The notes below the pieces were generated by a model. That model made no database searches. It was given only the letters and a program-made list of their open reading frames with translations, and had not been told where the DNA came from. The position numbers and the translations under genes were made by a program. This document shows, piece after piece, positions 1-5,869 of a stretch of DNA of 20,375 nt. Within the stretch, counting starts at the first letter, position 1; each line of letters starts with the position of its first letter. This stretch comes from a virus, in the IMG/VR virus record IMGVR_UViG_3300042402_003438, positions 1 to 20,375 of that record; one strand, written 5' to 3'.

Positions 1-2034
1 TTTGTATGCTTGCCATTGGTTAGTTAGACCAAAAATGCTTTCTTGAACTTTTTCCATGTCGCCGTCGCCGTCTAGGTCAGCTTCTTTTTTGCCGTCAGCA
101 CGAGCCTTGGCCAGGTTGCCAGTGAACTTGTTGCCTTCGTCAGTTTTTTCTTCGTCAACTTCTTTTTTCTTGACGCCAGCCATTTCCATCATGCGTTTGA
201 TAGCATCTTCTTCTGCTTCAGCATAGCTGTGTTGGCGATCGTCTTGGCTAGCAATAACTGGCACAGTGGTTTGTCCTGTTGACTTGGGCTTGTTGATACC
301 ACCGCTGTACTGAAATGGATCTGCACTGGTTTCTGTTTCTGTGGGATAGTCAGGTGCGTTTTCTGTAGCATCAGTGTCGCCATAAGCTTCGTCCATGCCT
401 TGTTGAGCACAGTCACAGCCAGGTTGACCACAACCACATGACGATTCACCGCCGCCCATGCCTGCCATTTTCAGTATGGAAGCCAATTTGACTGCATCTT
501 CATCTGTGGCATTGACTGTGAGATTTTTACCTGGACCACCATTCATGGTGTCATTGTTCATGCTCATGGTCACGCTCATTGACTCTGCAATCATTTCTTC
601 AATTTCGCGATTGATGCTGTCGTAGATGCCTTTGCCATAGCTGAAGCCGCTGCTGGCTGTGGGCGTGTCAGTGCCACCAGCTTCTTGTGTTTTTTCTTTT
701 TTCTTCTTGGGAGCATCGTCGGACTTTTTCTTTTCAGGCAGGCCTTTGTGCTTGGTTGCTGCAAAGTCTTCTGCGTCTTTCTTGCCCATTGACTTGGCTG
801 TTTTGGCAACTTCTTTGCTGGCAGGTTTTTCACCTTTTTGTGCAGCATGAACCATGCCCATGAACTTTTGTTGCTTTTTGCTCACAGCTTTTTCGTCAAT
901 TTCTTCTTCTCTAACTTGTGCGCCATCTGATTGTTGATTTTTAATCAAGGTCATTGCTGCATACAACACAGACTCTAACCGACTAGCAAAACCTTGTGGG
1001 AATTCACCACCACGCTGTGCTTGCTTTGCCGCTGCACGAATGTCAGCAAGGTCATCATAAATTTGTTGTGCTTGACCATAATCAGCACCTTCGTTGGTCT
1101 TACGACCACCTTTGTGCTTGGTAGCGCCGCCGGTCACACGCTCGGGTGCTTTCTCTGGACCTTTTGGACGTCCACGTCCACGCTTTTCACCGTCTGCTGG
1201 TTTGTCGTCATCGGCACCAACACTGATACCAGCAGGATCAACTCGTCGAGTTACCTTGCGACCTGTAGCTGTGTGCTCAATATCGTGTTTGTGACCGCGT
1301 TCAACGCTGCCAACTTTTGGTTTGTCAGCACGTGGCTTCTTGTAGTTTGTGAACGGATTGAGATCTTCTTCTTCACTGGCAACAACTTGTTTTTTGCCAC
1401 CCAGTGCGTTCTTCATGGCTTCTGCTGCTACGTCACCCAGCATCTCGTCAACTTCTTTCTTGGCGCCAGCAATCTTGTCAGCAAAAGTAATCTTGTCGGC
1501 AGGTGGTGCAAGTTTGGCAAATGACTTTTGTTTAGGTGTCATCGGTGCACCGGCTTCTTCCATGTCTTTCTTGAAGATGCCTAGATCTTTTCCACCCTTG
1601 CTAAAGTTACCAGCAGGGTCATTTGGATTATTTCTTGCCAGTGATTTTGCTTTTGCATCATATTCTGGCTTCATGCCTGTTTGTGGTACACCCATTTTCT
1701 TTTGTAGATCGCGAATCATGTCAGCATCATCGCCGTGACCCAGTGTGTTTAATGCACGACCGCCCAACTTCTTGGCAGCACTGCCTACTTGCTTGACTAC
1801 GTCGCCAAAGCCTTCTTCTACACTCTCATCATACTTGTTGTACTTGTCACGAACAGGATCCAGTGCTTTGCCTTCACGGCCTGCTTTGGCCAAGGCTTCC
1901 ATGCCCTCTTTGCCATACTTCTCATAGCCTTTGGCAGCACGGCTCATGTCACGCTCATTGAGTTGTCCGTGTGTGGTACTGGGCAGTTCACGAATGGCGT
2001 TTAGTTTGTTGTTTAGATCGTAAAAGAAACTCAT
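1..2034 (-). CDS. Large Lys/Glu/Ala-rich virion-associated protein, 3' end beyond window
   Basis: The reading frame is open from the ATG at 2034 to the left edge, giving 678 residues without a stop, so the C-terminus is missing. The start is supported by AGAGGA 7 nt upstream and a 4-nt gap from the preceding stop. I do not recognise a characterised family. Visible features: a very charged, low-complexity composition; an AT-hook-like RGRGRPKG at residues 285-292; the motif ATKHKG twice (304-309 and 426-431); a clustered CGCGQPGCDC at 533-542; and a C-terminal stretch 633-660 containing EGNKFTGNLAKARA followed by DLDGDGD, an EF-hand-like DxDxDG loop. The segment 462-526 looks ordered (amphipathic helix, then beta-like). 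It is the last visible gene of the late block after a probable capsid-targeted protein, so a head-interior or scaffold-type role is possible, but that is inference from position. Confidence 0.85.
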   Translation of the reverse strand, partial: MSFFYDLNNKLNAIRELPSTTHGQLNERDMSRAAKGYEKYGKEGMEALAKAGREGKALDPVRDKYNKYDESVEEGFGDVVKQVGSAAKKLGGRALNTLGHGDDADMIRDLQKKMGVPQTGMKPEYDAKAKSLARNNPNDPAGNFSKGGKDLGIFKKDMEEAGAPMTPKQKSFAKLAPPADKITFADKIAGAKKEVDEMLGDVAAEAMKNALGGKKQVVASEEEDLNPFTNYKKPRADKPKVGSVERGHKHDIEHTATGRKVTRRVDPAGISVGADDDKPADGEKRGRGRPKGPEKAPERVTGGATKHKGGRKTNEGADYGQAQQIYDDLADIRAAAKQAQRGGEFPQGFASRLESVLYAAMTLIKNQQSDGAQVREEEIDEKAVSKKQQKFMGMVHAAQKGEKPASKEVAKTAKSMGKKDAEDFAATKHKGLPEKKKSDDAPKKKKEKTQEAGGTDTPTASSGFSYGKGIYDSINREIEEMIAESMSVTMSMNNDTMNGGPGKNLTVNATDEDAVKLASILKMAGMGGGESSCGCGQPGCDCAQQGMDEAYGDTDATENAPDYPTETETSADPFQYSGGINKPKSTGQTTVPVIASQDDRQHSYAEAEEDAIKRMMEMAGVKKKEVDEEKTDEGNKFTGNLAKARADGKKEADLDGDGDMEKVQESIFGLTNQWQAYK

Positions 2035-2038
2035 GGTA

Positions 2039-2647
2039 TTATCCTCTTGGGTTGGCGCCAGTGGCTGGCTTGGGTTGACGCTTGATGTTGGTCATTGGAC
2101 TTTTGTTGCCTTGTGGCAATTCGTTGGTGGTTCTGGCAGGCGGAGTTTTTTCTCCAGCAATGCTGAAACTGCTACGATAAGCGTTTTTTAACACAGCATG
2201 ATCATAAGGACCAGTTGCGTAATCTTTGCTCAATGCTCGTTGTTGTGCATCGGGCGCCGGGTAATCAGTGTCGTCAATCAGGTCTTTGTTTTGATCAGCG
2301 ATCTTTTTGTATTCTTCTGCCATGCCTTCGTTGTAGTCACGACTGCTCATGACCACACGATTTGGGTCAATGCCCATGAGCTGTGCCAGTTGCTTGATCT
2401 GTGGCTCAATAGCTGGGTATCGAAAGCTCACATCAAACATGCTCACAGGCTCGTTTTTGTAGTTGGGGAAGTCAGTGGGGATAGCTTGAACAGGTGTAGT
2501 TTTGAGATCTGTCATGCTGGCTGGATCAAATTGGTCCAGTTTTTGTTTGAGCTGTCGTACAGCACCGGCATCTACTGTACCGCAAATTTTGATGCGATAG
2601 TCGTATGTGCGTTGGCTTTCAGCTAGGTAGTTGGCGAATGTTTTCAT
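2039..2647 (-). CDS. Putative capsid-targeted internal head protein (CTS-like N-terminus)
   Basis: This 202-aa protein begins MKTFANYLAES. The first ten residues match the capsid targeting sequence of T4 internal proteins IPI/IPIII (MKTYQEFIAE, cut after Glu10 by prohead protease gp21) at M1, K2, T3, A9 and E10, with conservative matches at 4, 7 and 8. Residues about 14-105 alternate strand and helix like a small ferredoxin-like alpha/beta domain (YDYRIKICG strand, a helix, two strands, a helix, then NRVVMSS). The C-terminal half is polar, ending in a Pro/Lys-rich tail. It has its own late promoter and AGGAT at 2654-2658 ahead of the ATG. By T4 analogy it would be packaged in the prohead and trimmed, possibly injected with DNA. 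The function of the mature part is unknown. It could instead be a structural head protein. Confidence 0.8.
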   Translation of the reverse strand: MKTFANYLAESQRTYDYRIKICGTVDAGAVRQLKQKLDQFDPASMTDLKTTPVQAIPTDFPNYKNEPVSMFDVSFRYPAIEPQIKQLAQLMGIDPNRVVMSSRDYNEGMAEEYKKIADQNKDLIDDTDYPAPDAQQRALSKDYATGPYDHAVLKNAYRSSFSIAGEKTPPARTTNELPQGNKSPMTNIKRQPKPATGANPRG

Positions 2648-2664
2648 TTCAATATCCTATGCTA

Positions 2665-2672
2665 TATTTATT
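2665..2672 (-). promoter_or_regulatory. T4-type late promoter AATAAATA for the capsid-targeted protein
   Basis: AATAAATA on the minus strand matches the T4 late consensus TATAAATA at 7 of 8 positions. It overlaps the stop codon of the gp16-like gene and predicts a start near 2659, leaving a leader of about 12 nt that carries AGGAT before the ATG at 2647. Confidence 0.65.
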
Positions 2673-3174
2673 CTTTTGTGTCGTTTTGCTTGTTGCCGCC
2701 GAGGATTCGTTGCAATAAATCATTACGACTCAGTATCATTCCTGTGCCTTGCTGCACAGGGTTTTCAGGTTCTTGCTTGCTGTCTAACACTGCTTGCTGT
2801 TGATCCAGGCGCATTTTTTTCATCTGCAGGTCAATCATCTTGAGTTTTTTGTCCAGCTTGGCTGTTTTGGCTGTGATAGCGTGGCCCAGCATGTTGCTGG
2901 CAACTGAGAATATCTCGCTGGCAAACCGACTGTCGACCTGCATACCTAGATCCATTAGATCTTTGTAGCTGTCACGAGCCATGTCGCTGAGTGTGTCCAT
3001 TTCAGAATCTGTGGATTCTAGCCCTCGCACTGCTGGCAATGCTTCGTCAATTTTGTCTATGGCTGCGTCCAGTGCTGCCAGTGTTTCTCGACTGGTAGGC
3101 AAGTCGGGTATGGCAGTGTCTACTTCTTGTGCAGTAGGCGGCAGATCAAACAGTTCTTCAAGTTTACGAGTCAT
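2668..3174 (-). CDS. gp16: Small terminase subunit, T4 gp16-like
   Basis: This 168-aa protein is close to the length of T4 gp16 (164 aa). It has an acidic, Pro-containing N-terminal segment (1-55), a long helical core (about 60-130, from SDMARDSYKDLMDLG to KKMRLDQQQAVL), and a short C-terminal motif with GTGMILSRNDLLQRI. This arrangement resembles small terminases of marine T4-like phages, whose core helices form the oligomer that regulates DNA packaging by the large subunit gp17. The call is by recalled family pattern, not alignment. The ATG sits only 4 nt after a late promoter element and has no Shine-Dalgarno site. No gp17 lies beside it, unlike T4 where 16 and 17 are adjacent. Alternatively it is an unrelated helical virion protein. 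Confidence 0.65.
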   Translation of the reverse strand: MTRKLEELFDLPPTAQEVDTAIPDLPTSRETLAALDAAIDKIDEALPAVRGLESTDSEMDTLSDMARDSYKDLMDLGMQVDSRFASEIFSVASNMLGHAITAKTAKLDKKLKMIDLQMKKMRLDQQQAVLDSKQEPENPVQQGTGMILSRNDLLQRILGGNKQNDTKE

Positions 3175-3178
3175 GCCA

Positions 3179-3186
3179 TATTTATG
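3179..3186 (-). promoter_or_regulatory. T4-type late promoter CATAAATA abutting the gp16 start
   Basis: CATAAATA on the minus strand is 7 of 8 to the T4 late consensus and lies in the short gap between gp4 and gp16. Only TGGC separates it from the ATG at 3174, so the predicted transcript starts at the initiation codon. Confidence 0.65.
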
Positions 3187-3189
3187 GCG

Positions 3190-3621
3190 TTAATTGGAGC
3201 CGTTTTTAAACATGTCGTTTTCTGTGATCACTCGGAAGTGTAGCCCTTGGCGAGCACACCACTTCTGGGCTGCTGCCCATTTGGCATAATTGATGGCTAC
3301 CACAGCACGGTCACGACTGCTCATTTTTGACTCAATCACGCTTTGCTTTTTGGGCTTGATTTCAATCAGTTCAGCTCGCATGGTATTGCCGCGAGTGCGA
3401 TAAGTGATCAAGAAGTCTGGCACATATATGGTTTGTTTGCCAGTGAGTGGATGACGATAAGGTATTTGCACAGCTTCTGATGCCCATTGCAACACATTGT
3501 CATTGCTGTCGCAGAACCGCATAAAGCTGAGTTCCCAGCCTGATCTGTAACGTGGGGTTTTGGTGCCCACATACTTGTCGGCATTTTGCACAGTGTAGAA
3601 TCCTTGTGCCCACTTGCTCAT
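3190..3621 (-). CDS. gp4: Head completion protein gp4 (TnsA/PD-(D/E)XK nuclease-like)
   Basis: This 143-aa protein matches the T4 gp4 (gene 50/4) family, which T4 needs to finish packaged heads so that tails can attach. The sequence shows the family start with YVGTKTPRYRSGWE (17-30), then WASEAVQIPY (46-55), VPDF with Asp69, and ELIEIKPKKQ with Glu87 and Lys89, giving the PD...ExK nuclease signature as in TnsA-like endonucleases; Glu30 is the likely fourth active-site residue. Length is near that of T4 gp4 (150 aa). Its ATG overlaps the upstream stop as ATGA (3621-3618), so translation is probably coupled. It sits within the late virion block between an unknown protein and gp16. Confidence 0.9.
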   Translation of the reverse strand: MSKWAQGFYTVQNADKYVGTKTPRYRSGWELSFMRFCDSNDNVLQWASEAVQIPYRHPLTGKQTIYVPDFLITYRTRGNTMRAELIEIKPKKQSVIESKMSSRDRAVVAINYAKWAAAQKWCARQGLHFRVITENDMFKNGSN

Positions 3622-3983
3622 TGAATTACATTTCTTGCGGCATAAGCGTTGGGCACCACAGCAACCCCCACGCCCAACAGTGTGGCACGACTGCGAATCT
3701 GATTGAGATAATAGGCCAGTGAGACATTGAGATTGACCCCATTGATACCCTGGAATTCTTGCAGCAATGTCAGTGGAGGAATCTTGGTTTCTTCTGCTAT
3801 TCTAAACAACGACACTGTGAAGTTGCCAGCGGCCTGGCGATTATTCATGGTCTTCAAGAAGTAACTGTGAACAATATCGTATTCGGCCGCAGGAATGTTT
3901 ACATCAAAGCTGTAGAACTGATCAAAAACTCTGACAGTTTGATCAATGTTGAAGTTGGTGTTGTTAACTGAACCTGTGGTCAT
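3618..3983 (-). CDS. Conserved-looking virion-block protein of unknown function, 121 aa
   Basis: I do not recognise a characterised family. The protein has a short polar N-terminus, then FDQFYSFDVNIPAAEYDIV (20-38), a helical middle (SLFRIAEETKIPPLTLLQEF) and an ending YYLNQIRSRATLLGVG...NAYAARNVI that looks like a packed beta/loop segment. There is no signal peptide or membrane segment. Its start overlaps the stop of the tube-fold protein as ATGA (3983-3980) and its stop overlaps the gp4 start as ATGA, so it is translationally coupled on both sides. That makes it part of the late structural operon. A small baseplate or neck component is plausible by position only. Confidence 0.8.
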   Translation of the reverse strand: MTTGSVNNTNFNIDQTVRVFDQFYSFDVNIPAAEYDIVHSYFLKTMNNRQAAGNFTVSLFRIAEETKIPPLTLLQEFQGINGVNLNVSLAYYLNQIRSRATLLGVGVAVVPNAYAARNVIQ

Positions 3984-5149
3984 GGCGGGGGTCCTGGGGT
4001 TGGGCCTGTGGTGGGGCCTGGAGCGGCACGTTGCGGTGTTGGAATAAACACTCCAGTTGGTCTATTTAATATGGGTCTGATTGCTCCAGGCAAAGATTTA
4101 GAGATTTCGTTGATGCCCAAAGTTGTTGCTTCGCTTTTGGCAATGGCCGAAAGATTTTTGTTCTTGAATGTTTCACGTGTGAGCAGTGCTTTTTGTGTGG
4201 CACCAATCAAACCGCCGACTGTGCCGCTTTGTAGGTCGCCCAAGATACCGTCGGCTGCGTCCAACAAACCGCCTTGGCCAAATATTGTGCTGTTGGAACC
4301 TGGTCTGGCAATTGGACTCAGTGTGGTATCGTAGTGTTCTGGACCACCAAAGCCTTGTATGTTTTGATCAGAGCGGCCGCCTCGACTCATAGCACCTTCG
4401 TAGTACTTCACAGTTTCGTATTCCAAGGTCATGCTGTGTTGCATGGTGCCGTTGCCTTGACTGTAATCATAGGTGTCGTGATTCCAGCTCTTGATAATGG
4501 GGTTGATCAAAATGTACTCAGCAAACTTGCGCTGGTCCATTCCGTAAATTCTGATGTCTTTGAAAAATGCTGGTTTTCCGTTCACAGCTGATGTGCCGTC
4601 AGTCCAGCTTTCTCCTGAGTATCCCCAGGTTGGTACCTGTAGCGTGTCATTGTAGATGTCGCTGCGCGGATATCCAAATCCTGTACTTCTGTTTTGACTG
4701 GCGCCTGCACTGCCGTTGGTGACGTTGGGTGCCAGGTACTGTTGAGCAGGATCATTGTAGTAGTAACTGAAGTAGTAGTACCACAGTCGTCGTGCATTGT
4801 CACCACCGTCGTCGTGAAACGTCAAGTTGATAGGCTGGTATTCAAGTTTGGTCTGTACAAGTCGTTTTCGATTGTACTGATTCATTGTTGATGTTTGAAT
4901 GTTGTATCGTGGAAGATCTGCTGTTTTGACCAACAGACTCAGTTCAGTCACATCACTGCTGCCAAACACACTCCGTAGATAAGGAATCTCTCCAGTGTTG
5001 ATACTAAAGCTGACGTGAAAAAGAAACTTGAACCGAGGTTTGAGTTCGTATGCGTTGGTGGTAAAAGTACGACTTGCGTGACTGTAATCACGCAAGCCTT
5101 GCCCTGACCCAATAAACCCCTTAAGGAAGTTTTGGCCAAAATCTGCCAT
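3980..5149 (-). CDS. Tail-tube-fold baseplate protein (gp54/gp48-like tube initiator or cap)
   Basis: This 389-aa protein lies directly after gp19. The N-terminal part (40-130) contains FKFLFHVSFSIN, then TELSLLVKTADLPRYNIQT and KRLVQTKLEYQPINLTFHDD, followed by a Tyr-rich helix. A second strand pair follows at about 195-255 (KDIRIYGMDQRKFAEYILINP and MQHSMTLEYETVKYY). This is the order of elements expected for a contractile-tail tube fold, which T4 gp54 and gp48 also use to nucleate the tube on the baseplate. After residue 260 the chain is low-complexity and ends in a Pro/Gly tail (GPTTGPTPGPPP). It is translationally coupled to the following gene. Whether it is the gp54 or the gp48 counterpart cannot be decided here. 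Confidence 0.6.
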   Translation of the reverse strand: MADFGQNFLKGFIGSGQGLRDYSHASRTFTTNAYELKPRFKFLFHVSFSINTGEIPYLRSVFGSSDVTELSLLVKTADLPRYNIQTSTMNQYNRKRLVQTKLEYQPINLTFHDDGGDNARRLWYYYFSYYYNDPAQQYLAPNVTNGSAGASQNRSTGFGYPRSDIYNDTLQVPTWGYSGESWTDGTSAVNGKPAFFKDIRIYGMDQRKFAEYILINPIIKSWNHDTYDYSQGNGTMQHSMTLEYETVKYYEGAMSRGGRSDQNIQGFGGPEHYDTTLSPIARPGSNSTIFGQGGLLDAADGILGDLQSGTVGGLIGATQKALLTRETFKNKNLSAIAKSEATTLGINEISKSLPGAIRPILNRPTGVFIPTPQRAAPGPTTGPTPGPPP

Positions 5150-5162
5150 GAGCTAGTCTGCC

Positions 5163-5813
5163 TTATTGGCCTTGACCAGCACCAGTTACCGCGCCGGCAA
5201 TGGTTTGTCCAAGTACAGTTCCGATGCCAATACCACCTTGAGCCACGTCACCAGCAACCTGGTTAGCGTTGTCGTAAGCAATGGACAAGTTTATTGTTAC
5301 TGGGGCACTTTCGCCGTAGTTGAGAGCACCGTAATCTGCTCCTTTGAGGTAGCAACCATACAATGCCCATGTTTCTAGAACCACTGGAGCAACAGCACCG
5401 TTGCCGCCGTCCAACACTTCAACTCGTGTGGTGAACTTGTAATCAACACCACTGGATGCCGAAGCCATTTCCAGGAAGTCCATTTGCTTCTGCATTTGCT
5501 CGCCTACTAGTCGGCTGACCTGACCCGATGCATCGTCACGAATTTCTGTGGTGACGTCTGCCCAGGTGTGCTTGCCGGCCAACTTCAGTGTTGAGTTGTA
5601 GATCGGTAGAGTAATTTCTTCAAACGTCAAGTTGGGACGGGTGAAGCTCATGACCTGTTTGGTCATTTCTGTTGTGGGTTTTGACACACCAAAGTTTTCA
5701 AAGAACACGCGAAAGCGATACTTGAGTTTTGGCATCAACAGGCCCTGGGCACCGCCGCCTGCGGCGTCTGCTCCAACGGGTACTGTCATTTTGTTTAGTG
5801 ATGCACTTGCCAT
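5163..5813 (-). CDS. gp19: Tail tube protein gp19
   Basis: This 216-aa protein is somewhat longer than T4 gp19 (163 aa) and immediately follows the sheath gene, the usual T4 arrangement. It polymerises into the inner tail tube through which DNA passes. Visible family features: KLKYRFRVFFENFG (29-42), a loop with KQVMSFTRPNLTFEEITLPIYNS, GKHTWADVTTEIRDD (79-93), a helix carrying QMQKQMDFLEMA, and the closing strands with LETWALYGCYLKGADYGALNY and VTINLSIAYDNA. The extra length is a Gly/Ala/Gln-rich tail after residue 190. AGGAG at 5820-5824 precedes the ATG. The gene has its own late-promoter-like element after a terminator, which would allow expression separate from gp18. Confidence 0.93.
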   Translation of the reverse strand: MASASLNKMTVPVGADAAGGGAQGLLMPKLKYRFRVFFENFGVSKPTTEMTKQVMSFTRPNLTFEEITLPIYNSTLKLAGKHTWADVTTEIRDDASGQVSRLVGEQMQKQMDFLEMASASSGVDYKFTTRVEVLDGGNGAVAPVVLETWALYGCYLKGADYGALNYGESAPVTINLSIAYDNANQVAGDVAQGGIGIGTVLGQTIAGAVTGAGQGQ

Positions 5814-5831
5814 AAATTTCTCCTATATGTT

Positions 5832-5839
5832 TATTTACC
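5832..5839 (-). promoter_or_regulatory. Probable late promoter GGTAAATA for gp19
   Basis: GGTAAATA (6 of 8 to TATAAATA) lies just downstream of the gp18 terminator. The predicted start near 5826 gives a short leader containing AGGAG before the gp19 ATG at 5813. The match is weaker than for the gp18 promoter. Confidence 0.45.
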
Positions 5840-5840
5840 T

Positions 5841-5865
5841 AAAAAGAGAGTCCTTGCGGACCCCC
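5841..5865 (-). terminator. Rho-independent terminator after gp18
   Basis: On the minus strand GGGGGTCC, a GCAA tetraloop and GGACTCTC can pair over 8 positions (two are G-U), followed by five Ts. It begins 4 nt after the gp18 stop. On the plus strand the G-U pairs become A-C mismatches, so the structure is strand-selective for sheath mRNA. Confidence 0.8.
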
Positions 5866-5869
5866 TTTT

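Noticed and set aside
994-1738. Overlapping plus-strand open frames (176 and 129 codons)
   Set aside because: They lie antisense to the continuous 678-codon minus-strand frame, lack ribosome binding sites, and have Cys/Phe/Ser-rich translations typical of shadows of a Lys/Glu-rich gene.
5841-5869. Plus-strand terminator at the gp18-gp19 gap
   Set aside because: The two G-U pairs become A-C mismatches on the plus strand and there is no plus-strand gene to end here.
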